Below the pieces are notes generated by a model that was not told where the DNA came from, ran no database searches, and saw only the letters and a list, made by a program, of their open reading frames with translations. From CAYXGZ01 sp964464755 (GTDB lineage: Bacteria; Planctomycetota; MHYJ01; JACPRB01), in contig CAYXGZ010000026.1 in the NCBI GenBank assembly GCA_964464755.1, positions 1 to 47,593 of the forward strand: a DNA stretch of 47,593 nucleotides, in the 5' to 3' direction. Both the position numbers and the translations under genes were made by a program. Shown here one piece after another: positions 31,320 to 38,884 of the stretch. Position 1 is the stretch's first letter, and the number at the start of each line of letters is the position of its first letter.

Positions 31320-33815
31320 TCAATCCCGCCCGAGGGGGCCCCGGGTCACCCCGACGACGTTCGAGGCCTTCAGCTCGCGCCACAAGGTCGCCCCGTCCCT
31401 CCGCCCCTCGAGCAGGTCGCGGTAGGCCGTCGCGATCCGCGCGGCCTCCTCGCCGGACTCCTCGAGCAGCTCGACGCGGAAGCGACGCACCCCGAGCGCC
31501 TGCAGCCGCGCCACGTAGGGCGACGCGCTCTGCGGCACCGCGTTGAAGACCGTGTTCCGGCAGCCGACGTCCGCCTTCAGCGGGTGGGCCATGCCGACCC
31601 GGTCGCGCAGCGCGACGCGGTGCCGGTCGCAGGGTCGGCCGCAGTCCGACGCGTCGTGGCCCGTCGACAGCGTCGCCGCGAACACGCAGTGCTCCAGGTG
31701 GAACATCGGCATGCGCAGGTGGACGACGAGCTCGGCCCGGTCGGCGGGCACCCGCGCGAGCAGCGCCTCGAGCTGCGGGACGCTCAGGTCGTGGCTCGGC
31801 GCGAAGGCCGCCAGGCCGCGCGCGAGGAACCAGTCCGCCGCGAGGTCGTTGGCGATGTTCAGCGACGAGTCGCCGAGCAGCTCCGCGCGGCCCCGGTAGT
31901 AGTCCAGGTGGCGGCGGTGCCGCACGAGCACCGCGTCGGGACGGCACGAGGCGACGAGCTCGAGCAGCGGCTCCTCGCCGGGCTTGTGGATCCGCGGCGG
32001 GGCGAGCGCGATCCGGGCCCCGGCGGCCCGGGCCCGGGGCACGGCCTCCCGGTATTTCTTCAGGTCCTCGAAGTCGAGCTCGATCTCCCGGAACCCCGCG
32101 GCGAGCACCGCGTCGAGCTGCTCCATCGTCCGGGCCAGCACCACCGTCGTCGGGGTCCCCGGGGCCGTGGCGCGCGTCGCGGGCCGGATCGACTCGAGGG
32201 CCCCCCTCGCGATCCGCGGCTCCGGCGTTCCCGCGCGCAGGGCCTCGAGCGCCGCCGCGGCCCGGCGCCGGGCGTCGTTGATCTCGCTCACGGGGACGAT
32301 GACGTCCCCCTCGAGCCGCACGTCGAGCCCCCGGAGCTCGAAGGGGGTCTCGCCCAGCCGGGCGAGCTGGCCGCGCAGGTACTCGGCGCCCAGCGGGCGC
32401 TTGATCGCGGCCTCCAGCGGTCTCGACGTCGCCGCGCTCGCGCGGCGGACCCCGTCGCCCAGCTCGATCTCGAGCGGCCGGCCGGCGGCGGCCCGCGCCG
32501 CCGCGTCGCCGGGCGCGCGCCGGCCCGGCTTCGACCCGGTCGCGCGCCGCCCGCGGGGGGGCGCCGGGGCGGGGGTCTTCCAGATGCGGATCCCCGGGCG
32601 GATCGTCTCCCAGTCGCTCTCGTAGAGCTCGATCTCCGCCGCGGCGCCCTCGGGCGCCCGGTCCACGCGGACCCCGCCCACCCGCACCGCCGTGACCGAG
32701 CCGCCGGGCTCGTGGTCGGGGTCGCCCGCCTCGAAGGCCAGGCCGTCGCCGGGCTTCAGGGGGCAGCGGAGCGTGGCGAGGATCCGGCGGTCGCGCACGG
32801 CGCCGACGGTCCCCACGAAGGGCCCGCGCTTCTTGGAGGTCAGCGCGGGGACGAGCACCTGGTGGTCCACGCCCTTGAGGAACCCGGCGGAGAAGCCGCG
32901 CGAGAACACCTGCTGGAGCTCCAGCTCCTCCTCGCGGCCGATCGTCGCCCGGCGCCCCGCGGCCGCCTCGTCCGCCGCGCGGCGGTAGGCCCGCACGGTC
33001 GCGGCGACGTACGACGGGGTCTTGAGGCGGCCCTCGATCTTGAGGCTCGCGACCCCGGCCTCGACGAGCTCGGGCACGAGGTCGATCGCGGCGAGGTCCA
33101 GCGGCGAGAGCAGGTACTTCCGCTCGCCGAGGTCGCGGACCTGGCCGTCGACGACGAGGTCGTAGGGCAGGCGGCAGGCCTGGGCGCAGGCCCCGCGGTT
33201 CGCGCTGCGGCCGCCGAGCGCCTCGCTGGTCAGGCACTGGCCCGAGTAGGCGACGCAGAGCGCGCCGTGCACGAAGACCTCGACGGGGATCGGGGACTTC
33301 GCGGCGACCTTGCGGATCTCCTTCACGGAGAGCTCGCGGGCGAGGATGACGCGCGACACGCCGAGCTCCGCGAGCAGGTCCATCTCCTCGGCGCAGGTGA
33401 CGGTCGCCTGCGTGGAGGCGTGCAGCTCGACGTCGGGCGAGATCGCCCGCAGCAGCCGGAGGATGCCGAGGTCCTGGACGATGATCGCGTCGGGGCCGGC
33501 GGCGACGAGGCGCTCGAGCGTCGCGGCGGCGGAGGGCAGCTCGCCGCTGAAGACGAGCGTGTTGAAGGTCACGTAGCCGCGGACGCCGCGCCGCCGCAGC
33601 TCGGCCATGAGGCCGGGGAGCTCCTCGAGCTGGAAGTTGGAGGCGCGGGCGCGGGCGTTGTGCTCGGTGAGGCCGAAGTAGACCGCGTCCGCCCCGTTCT
33701 CCACGGCCGCGCGGACGCACTCGAGGTCGCCCGCCGGCGCCAGGATCTCGGGTCGGGTGCGCGCCCCCGTGGACGGGGCCGCGCCCAACGCGGTTTCCAA
33801 TCGGGCGTCGGACAC
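31320..33815 (-). CDS. U32-family peptidase-like protein (RlhA/YdcP type)
   Basis: An 831-residue, two-part protein. The N-terminal U32 domain begins PEILAPAGDLECVRAAVENGADAVYFGL and contains the EVFVHGALCVAYSGQC segment and Cys residues in ANRGACAQACRLPYD, typical of the family. A long central part (about residues 370-520) corresponds to the extra domain of the RlhA/collagenase-type branch. The C-terminal part again has Cys groups (HLEHCVFAATLS, CGRPCDRH, VGCRNTVFN). In E. coli RlhA hydroxylates C2501 of 23S rRNA with iron-sulfur chemistry, and several U32 proteins share such a role, so RNA hydroxylation is more likely than proteolysis. The start is GTG at 33815. It is longer than E. coli RlhA (653 aa). 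Confidence 0.85.
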   Translation of the reverse strand: MSDARLETALGAAPSTGARTRPEILAPAGDLECVRAAVENGADAVYFGLTEHNARARASNFQLEELPGLMAELRRRGVRGYVTFNTLVFSGELPSAAATLERLVAAGPDAIIVQDLGILRLLRAISPDVELHASTQATVTCAEEMDLLAELGVSRVILARELSVKEIRKVAAKSPIPVEVFVHGALCVAYSGQCLTSEALGGRSANRGACAQACRLPYDLVVDGQVRDLGERKYLLSPLDLAAIDLVPELVEAGVASLKIEGRLKTPSYVAATVRAYRRAADEAAAGRRATIGREEELELQQVFSRGFSAGFLKGVDHQVLVPALTSKKRGPFVGTVGAVRDRRILATLRCPLKPGDGLAFEAGDPDHEPGGSVTAVRVGGVRVDRAPEGAAAEIELYESDWETIRPGIRIWKTPAPAPPRGRRATGSKPGRRAPGDAAARAAAGRPLEIELGDGVRRASAATSRPLEAAIKRPLGAEYLRGQLARLGETPFELRGLDVRLEGDVIVPVSEINDARRRAAAALEALRAGTPEPRIARGALESIRPATRATAPGTPTTVVLARTMEQLDAVLAAGFREIELDFEDLKKYREAVPRARAAGARIALAPPRIHKPGEEPLLELVASCRPDAVLVRHRRHLDYYRGRAELLGDSSLNIANDLAADWFLARGLAAFAPSHDLSVPQLEALLARVPADRAELVVHLRMPMFHLEHCVFAATLSTGHDASDCGRPCDRHRVALRDRVGMAHPLKADVGCRNTVFNAVPQSASPYVARLQALGVRRFRVELLEESGEEAARIATAYRDLLEGRRDGATLWRELKASNVVGVTRGPLGRD

Positions 33816-33869
33816 GAGGGGCGGATTTTACCGGCGGGGGCCCCGGGGATCCATGGTAACGTTGCGCCC

Positions 33870-34448
33870 GTGGACGACTACCGCGCGCTGCTCGCCGAGA
33901 TCGACGCGTGGTACCGGGACGCCCGGGCCCGGTTCCCGGCCGAGCTGCCCTGCGAGAAGGGCTGCCGCACCTGCTGCCTCGGCGCGTTCGACGTCTCGCT
34001 GGCCGACGCGGCGCTGCTGCGCGAGGGGCTCGCGGCGGCCGAGCCCGCGGTCCGGGAGGACATCGTCCGGCGCTCGCGCGAGCTGCTGGCGCGGCTGCGG
34101 GCCGTGCATCCCCGGCTCGGCTCCGACCTCGACGGCTGGGACGCGGACGAGGTCGACGACCTCTGCGACGAGGAGCCCGAGGCCGAGTGCCCGGTGCTCG
34201 GGCCCGACGGGTCCTGCCGCCTCTACGCGCACCGGCCGCTCGTGTGCCGGATGAGCGGGCTGCCCGCCGTGGACGTCACGGGCGAGGTCGTCTTCCCCGA
34301 CGGCTGCGCGAACTGCACGCTGCCCGCGGACCGCGCGCCGCGGCTGGACTTCCACCGCCTGCGCCGGCGGGAACGGAAGATCCTGGAACGGCTCGTGCCG
34401 GGGAGGTCGGGGGTGACGCTGCTGATCGCCCAGGCGCTGGAGGCCTAG
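33870..34448 (+). CDS. YkgJ-family cysteine-rich (zinc/iron-chelating) protein
   Basis: A 192-residue protein with the YkgJ pattern. An N-terminal CEKGCRTCCLGAFDVSLADA is followed by a helical stretch, then CPVLGPDGSCRLYAHRPLVCR and a late GCANC. Eight Cys residues probably bind iron or zinc. The biochemical role of the family is unknown. The GTG at 33870 is the likely start, 54 bases from the divergent U32 gene's start; no good Shine-Dalgarno sequence is evident. Its 3' end overlaps the convergent PilZ gene by four bases. Confidence 0.82.
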   Translation: MDDYRALLAEIDAWYRDARARFPAELPCEKGCRTCCLGAFDVSLADAALLREGLAAAEPAVREDIVRRSRELLARLRAVHPRLGSDLDGWDADEVDDLCDEEPEAECPVLGPDGSCRLYAHRPLVCRMSGLPAVDVTGEVVFPDGCANCTLPADRAPRLDFHRLRRRERKILERLVPGRSGVTLLIAQALEA

Positions 34449-34840
34449 GACAGCCAGGGCTCGGCGGAGGGGATCGGCTCGCGGAAGAGACGCTCGACGC
34501 CGCGGGGCGCGCGCGTGATCTCGGCGCCGATGGCGACGGACCCGGGCTGGTAGCGGACGTGCACGGGGCGGGCCTCGAAGCGGAACTCGGCGAGGTCGGA
34601 GGCGCTGGGCTCGATCTCGACCTGGTGGGGCGCCAGCGGCAGCGAGCCCTCGTGGAAGCGGACGCGCGAGAGGCAGACGCCGCCGGAGGAGAGGTCGCTC
34701 ACGATCGCCCGTCCGGTGGCGAAGACCTCGCCGCCCTTGCCGACGAGGCGGATCCGCGCGGGGACGAACGTGCTGAGGCGGGTGGACTGGCGGCGGTAGT
34801 AGGTCCCGACCTCGGTGGCGGCTTCGCCCGTGCTGGACAT
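34445..34840 (-). CDS. PilZ-domain protein
   Basis: A 131-residue single-domain protein. The RRQSTRLSTFVPARI part supplies the Arg-rich end of the PilZ c-di-GMP site, and AIVSDLSSGGVCLSRV is the (D/N)xSxxG part. GAEI near the C-terminus completes the barrel. Single PilZ proteins act as c-di-GMP receptors in motility, polysaccharide export or gene control. The start at 34840 (MSSTGEAATEVG) is preferred over 34876. Position next to radical SAM genes gives no target. The first arginine pair is spaced RRQSTR, slightly different from the common RxxxR, so ligand binding should be taken as probable rather than certain. Confidence 0.75.
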   Translation of the reverse strand: MSSTGEAATEVGTYYRRQSTRLSTFVPARIRLVGKGGEVFATGRAIVSDLSSGGVCLSRVRFHEGSLPLAPHQVEIEPSASDLAEFRFEARPVHVRYQPGSVAIGAEITRAPRGVERLFREPIPSAEPWLS

Positions 34841-34881
34841 CCCGTCACCGTACCACGGAACGGCGGGGAACTCCACCGGAA

Positions 34882-36015
34882 CTAGCCGTAGACGAACCGC
34901 GAGACGTCGTAGAGGGCGGTCTTGAAGCCCCGGCCGTCGCGCGCGAGTCCGTCGCGGAAGTTCCGGGCCTGGGCGGCCAGGCCCTCGGGGCCCGGGACGG
35001 CCAGCGCCGGGGAGGCCGCGACCCGGGCGTACTCGCTGCCGGGGTCGGGCCGCAGGGGCGAGAGGTAGACGTAGTCGCCGGGACCCAGGGGGAGGGTTCC
35101 GAGGAAGCCGAGGGTGTCGGACACGTGGGAGCCCTCGTAACCCAGCCCCCCGATCCCGACGAGGATGGACAGGCCGATGGAGAGGCCGGCCTCCTTGACG
35201 ATCGCCACGGTGCGCCGCGCCTCCTCGAGCGTCCCCGGCTTGGCGAGGAACGCGTAGAGGGGCGGGTGGCCGGTCTCGAGGCCGAGCGTCAGGCGCTCGA
35301 GGCCCGCCTCGCGGAGGGCGGCGAGGTCCTCCACGCGCGCGCGGCGGGCGAGCCTCGCGTCGGTGAAGGCGTGGACCCGGCGGCCGGGGAACGCGGCGGT
35401 CGCCGCACGCAGCATCGGCTCGAGCGCGGCCCGGGGGATGGCGGCCGCGTTGGCGTCGCCGAAGAACACGGAGCTCCGGCGCGCGGCGTCCGGGCCCAGG
35501 AACGCGAGGACGTCCTCGAGGTGGCGCTCGAACTCGGCGGGGTCGAGGATGCGGAAGGGGCGGTCCTCGTAGAGCGTGCAGAAGGAGCAGCCGGGCGCGG
35601 GGCAGCCCGGCGCGGGCTGGAGGTACGCGGCCCCGTACTGGTCGGGCGGCAGGACCGGGACGCTCCCGTAGAGGCGCGTGAAGCGCGCGGCGTCCTCGTC
35701 GAGGCGCGCCAGCGGCCAGATCCCGTCGAAGGCCGGGCGGATCCCCGCGGGGGCGGCTTCGCGGATGCGCGACGCGGCGTCGAGGGCCGCGGCGAGGAGC
35801 GGGCGGGCCCGGAGGGGCGGCAGCACGTCGGGGCCGCGCCGGACGCTGTTGTCGTAGCCGCGCTTGATCGGGGCGCCGTCGAGGCTCGCGTAGGTCAGCC
35901 GGCCCGAGGGGGCGAAGGAGAGCGTGTCGTCGCCCGCGAGCACGGTCAGGCCCCGGGGGGAGGCCGTGGCGACGGTCGTGCGGCCCGAGGGGTCCTCGAA
36001 CTCGGAGGTGATCAT
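34882..36015 (-). CDS. Radical SAM protein with CX4CX2C cluster spacing
   Basis: A 377-residue protein. The cluster motif is GCPAPGCSFCTLYED, giving CX4CX2C instead of the standard CX3CX2C. The radical SAM barrel continues with SVFFGDANAAAIP (in place of the GGEP strand), AFTDARLA, LERLTLGLETGHPPLYAFL and IGLSILVGIGGLGYEGSHV, all HemN/Elp3-like landmarks. The N-terminal about 120 residues (FEDPSGRTTVATASPRGLTVL...) seem to be a separate small domain. The substrate is unknown. Its start overlaps the stop of the upstream YwiC-like gene (ATGA), so the two are coupled; such pairs may act in membrane or cofactor chemistry, but this is inference. Confidence 0.8.
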   Translation of the reverse strand: MITSEFEDPSGRTTVATASPRGLTVLAGDDTLSFAPSGRLTYASLDGAPIKRGYDNSVRRGPDVLPPLRARPLLAAALDAASRIREAAPAGIRPAFDGIWPLARLDEDAARFTRLYGSVPVLPPDQYGAAYLQPAPGCPAPGCSFCTLYEDRPFRILDPAEFERHLEDVLAFLGPDAARRSSVFFGDANAAAIPRAALEPMLRAATAAFPGRRVHAFTDARLARRARVEDLAALREAGLERLTLGLETGHPPLYAFLAKPGTLEEARRTVAIVKEAGLSIGLSILVGIGGLGYEGSHVSDTLGFLGTLPLGPGDYVYLSPLRPDPGSEYARVAASPALAVPGPEGLAAQARNFRDGLARDGRGFKTALYDVSRFVYG

Positions 36016-36746
36016 CGGAGCCAGAACCCCGCGAGGACGAGCCCCGCGGCCGCGAAGGCGTAGCCGATCTCGGCGTGGCCGAGGCGGCGCGGATCGACGG
36101 GGGCGTCCGTGCCGCGGTGCATCCAGGACCGGAGCGCGACGAGGAGGAAGGGCGCGGCGAGCCAGGGGCCGGAGCCGGCCCAGAGGACCGCGCCGGCGGC
36201 CGGGGCGAGGACGCGCACGAGGCGGAGGACCGCCGAGGAGCGGCGGAGGCGGGCCATGACGAAGAGGGCGCCGACGAGGAAGTAGCCGCCGAGCGAGGCC
36301 CAGAGCAGCAGGGCGGGGCGGCCGAAGGAGCCCGCGGCGGCCCCGTAGGCGGCGGGCGCGGCGCCGGTCAGCGCGACGACGGCGAGGACGCGGGCCCAGG
36401 GGCGGCGCTCGGCGCCCGCGAGGAGCGCGGGGGCGTAGAGCGCGCCGGGGACGCCGATCGCGGCGATCCACGCGGCGTCGCGGACCTTCAGCGCGAAGAC
36501 GGCGAGCGCGGCGGCGGGGAGCACGAGGCCGAGCGAGGCGGCCAGGAGGCTGCGGCGCGCGGCGGCGGGGTCGACGGCCCCGAGGCGGCGCCAGGAGCGG
36601 AGGTGCTGGGCGGCGGCGAAGAGGCTCACGAGCCCGGCGAGCAGCGCGAGGGGCTCCCAGGCCCAGCGGGCCGCGGCGGCCCAGCCCGCCCCCAGGCAGG
36701 TGAGCGCCATCCACCAGGCCCCGTCCTCCCTGGGCAGCTTGATCAC
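36012..36746 (-). CDS. YwiC-like integral membrane protein
   Basis: A 244-residue protein with about eight hydrophobic helices and the opening KLPREDGAWWMAL, which matches the P-(R/K)-EHGAW start of the YwiC family with Asp in place of His. The first helices are rich in Trp and Ala, as in that family. YwiC proteins are often encoded near anaerobic respiration genes, but their activity is not established; the membrane topology recalls UbiA-type prenyltransferases. It is encoded just upstream of, and overlapping by four bases, the radical SAM gene. No UbiA Asp-rich motif is visible. Confidence 0.7.
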   Translation of the reverse strand: MIKLPREDGAWWMALTCLGAGWAAAARWAWEPLALLAGLVSLFAAAQHLRSWRRLGAVDPAAARRSLLAASLGLVLPAAALAVFALKVRDAAWIAAIGVPGALYAPALLAGAERRPWARVLAVVALTGAAPAAYGAAAGSFGRPALLLWASLGGYFLVGALFVMARLRRSSAVLRLVRVLAPAAGAVLWAGSGPWLAAPFLLVALRSWMHRGTDAPVDPRRLGHAEIGYAFAAAGLVLAGFWLR

Positions 36747-36782
36747 GGTTTCAACGAAGCAAACGCGGGGCCTAAAGGCAAC

Positions 36783-37868
36783 CTAGTTAACTACCGCCGG
36801 GGCCGCGACCTGGACGCACCAGGGGTCGGGGCCCAGGGGGTCGCCGGTCAGCGCGAAGGCGCGGGACCTCGAGCCGCCGCAGAGGGCGCTCCACGCGCAG
36901 GCGCCGCAGGCCCCGTGCAGGGCGGCCGGGTCGCGCAGCTCGCGGAACACCGGGGCGTTCCGGTAGATCTCGGCGATCGCGTCCCGCTTCACGTTGCCCG
37001 CCGGCATCGGCAGGAAGCCGCTGGGGTAGATGTCGCCGTAGTGCGAGACGAAGAGGAACCCGTTGCCCGCGTTGACGCCCCGCTGCGCCAGCGGCACGGC
37101 GCCGTGGTCGGCCGCCTCGGGGCCCGCGTGGCGGGCCCGGCCGTTCTCCTTGTCGCGGTGCTGGGCCAGGTAGCGCCGGTAGTGCGGCGCCTCCGTGACC
37201 TTGAGGATGAACTTCTTGCGGGACTGCGCGGCGCGCAGGACCTCGAAGAGCTCCTCGCAGCGCTCGGGCGAGAGGCCGCCGATGCCGGTGCCCCGGCCCG
37301 TCGGCACGAGGAAGAAGACCTCCCAGAACACGGCCCCGAGGTCCTCGACGAGCTTCGCCATCTCCTCGAGGTGCTCGGCCGACTTCTCCCACACGCAGGT
37401 GTTGATCTGCGCGGGCAGGCCGAGGTTTCGCGCCCAGCCCATCGCGGCGATCGTCCGGTCGAAGGCCCCGGGCGAGCCGCGGAAGCCGTCGTGCAGCGCG
37501 GCGCTCGGGAAGTCGAGGCTGAAGGCGACCTGGTCGAGCCCGGCCGCCTTGAGGTTCTCCAGGAGCACGGGCGTCAGGCGCGGCGTGGCCGCGGGGATCG
37601 TCGCCATCCGCAGCCCGCGCGACTTGCCGTGGCGCACGAGGTCGATCAGGTCGGGCCGGGCCGCCGGGTCGCCGCCGCTCAGCACCAGCAGCGGCGTGCC
37701 CATCGCGGCGACGTCGTCGATCAGGCGGTAGCCCTCCGCGGTCGAGAGCTCGCCGGGGATCGGCCCGGGGATCGCGCTCGCCCGGCAGTGCTTGCACGCC
37801 AGGTCGCAGGCCTGGGTCGTCTCCCAGATCACCAGGAAGGGGCAGCGGTCGAAGTCCACGGTCCACAT
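36783..37868 (-). CDS. Radical SAM/SPASM protein, AhbD/NirJ-like
   Basis: A 361-residue enzyme. The opening FLVIWETTQACDLACKHCRASA holds the CX3CX2C cluster, followed by PLLVLSGGDPAARPDL, VAFSLDFPSAALHDGFRG and, at the C-terminus, a SPASM-type Cys set (CGACAWSALCGGSRSRAF...DPWC). This pattern belongs to the group of heme-pathway enzymes AhbC/AhbD/NirJ and relatives (TIGR04053-like). An alternative heme synthesis step would suit a cytochrome-rich anaerobe, but the other ahb genes are not in the window, and the group includes members of unknown function. It is followed by a response regulator gene upstream on the same strand, 11 bases away, and together with the hemerythrin gene they may form an operon. 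Confidence 0.8.
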   Translation of the reverse strand: MWTVDFDRCPFLVIWETTQACDLACKHCRASAIPGPIPGELSTAEGYRLIDDVAAMGTPLLVLSGGDPAARPDLIDLVRHGKSRGLRMATIPAATPRLTPVLLENLKAAGLDQVAFSLDFPSAALHDGFRGSPGAFDRTIAAMGWARNLGLPAQINTCVWEKSAEHLEEMAKLVEDLGAVFWEVFFLVPTGRGTGIGGLSPERCEELFEVLRAAQSRKKFILKVTEAPHYRRYLAQHRDKENGRARHAGPEAADHGAVPLAQRGVNAGNGFLFVSHYGDIYPSGFLPMPAGNVKRDAIAEIYRNAPVFRELRDPAALHGACGACAWSALCGGSRSRAFALTGDPLGPDPWCVQVAAPAVVN

Positions 37869-37879
37869 GGTGAGTTCCT

Positions 37880-38254
37880 CTATCGCCGGTACTTCAGCAC
37901 GTCCGTGATCCCCTCGAGCAGCGTCTTGGGGCGGCACGGCTTGAAGATGAACCGGCGGATGCCCGCCGCGGGGTCGGCGTCCGGCGTCACCCCCGAGATC
38001 GGCGTCACGACGATGATCGGGATGCGGGCGGTTCCCCCGCCCGCGGTGATCTCGCGCGCGGCGCGGACCTTCTCGTCCCCGGTGCCGGGCAGGTCCATCA
38101 GGACGAGGTCGGGCGGGCGCGAGGCGATCGAGCTCGCGGCCTCCGCCGCCGAGCCCGCCTTCTCGACCTCGTAGCCCTCGGAGACGAGGAGCTCCCCGTA
38201 TTCCTGGAGCTCGACCGGCTCCTGGTCGACCACGAGCACGCGGACCTTCGTCAT
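37880..38254 (-). CDS. Stand-alone response regulator receiver domain
   Basis: A 124-residue single-domain CheY-like protein. The phosphoacceptor is Asp54 (LVLMDLPG), with Asp10 in the acidic pocket (VVDQEP, where the second acidic residue is Gln11), Thr84 (VVTPIS) and Lys105 (FKPCRP). There is no output domain, so it would act by protein contact. Neighbours are the hemerythrin gene, which ends two bases from its start, and the radical SAM/SPASM gene; no histidine kinase is in the window. The replacement of one acidic-pocket residue may alter metal binding but does not exclude phosphorylation. Confidence 0.87.
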   Translation of the reverse strand: MTKVRVLVVDQEPVELQEYGELLVSEGYEVEKAGSAAEAASSIASRPPDLVLMDLPGTGDEKVRAAREITAGGGTARIPIIVVTPISGVTPDADPAAGIRRFIFKPCRPKTLLEGITDVLKYRR

Positions 38255-38256
38255 GA

Positions 38257-38730
38257 TCACCCCGTCACGCGGGTGGAGGTGCCGGCGAAGGTGCCGATGG
38301 CCTCGAATCCCGACCGGATCTTCGCCTTGGCGGCCTCCGAGAGCACCTGCTCCGCCATCGGGTAGAGGACGTTGTCCTCCTTCCAGATGTGGTTGCGGAG
38401 GAAGGGCAGCAGCGCGCGGCCGTGCTGCTCCGCGAGCGCCCGGTTGCCCGTCGCCAGCGCGGAGGAGATCCCGGCGATGAAGCCCTTCTCCTCGACGTGC
38501 TCGGCGAGCATGACGGCCACGGGGCCCGCGCCGGGCGGGAAGAGGCCCGCCAGCTCCGGGAAGAGGACCTCCTCCTCCTTGCGGCGGTGCTGGACCAGGT
38601 CCCCGTCGAAGAAGTGGAGGACCTTCCGGATCGCGGCGGGCGAGAAATTCGTCAGGGCCCCCTCGAGCTCGTCGAGGTGGTCCAGCACGATGCGGTGCTC
38701 GGCGCTCAGGATGGCGGTGATGGGTTCCAT
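38257..38730 (-). CDS. Hemerythrin-like HHE domain protein
   Basis: A 157-residue helical protein with the four-helix hemerythrin pattern: AEHRIVLDHLDEL, FFDGDLVQHRRKEEEVLFPEL, LAEHVEEKGFI, and NHIWKEDNVLYPMAEQ. These supply His and Glu ligands for a non-heme diiron site. Such proteins bind or sense oxygen or nitric oxide or repair Fe-S centres. It is divergent from the selenoprotein-porin gene (155 bases apart) and the first gene of the response regulator/radical SAM unit. The start at 38730 is preferred; an in-frame ATG at 38754 would add eight residues. Confidence 0.85.
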   Translation of the reverse strand: MEPITAILSAEHRIVLDHLDELEGALTNFSPAAIRKVLHFFDGDLVQHRRKEEEVLFPELAGLFPPGAGPVAVMLAEHVEEKGFIAGISSALATGNRALAEQHGRALLPFLRNHIWKEDNVLYPMAEQVLSEAAKAKIRSGFEAIGTFAGTSTRVTG

Positions 38731-38884
38731 GGCTTCGGAATACGCAAGGTCCATGCCACGGGGGCGGGGGCGGAACTCCGCCTCGGGGGGCGGAAAATCC
38801 CGCACTTTGCAGGGAAATCTCCATCGGCCATAGGGGGGCGAAAGGGCCGGAATATGCTACAAGGGTGTCACGAGGGACATTCCA
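38731..38884. promoter_or_regulatory. Divergent promoter region, hemerythrin / Trx-porin
   Basis: The 154-base gap must hold promoters in both directions. An imperfect dyad TCCCGCA (38798-38804) and TGCAGGGA (38808-38815, one bulged A) may be an operator. A -10-like TATGCT lies near 38853-38858. No further element can be assigned. Confidence 0.35.
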
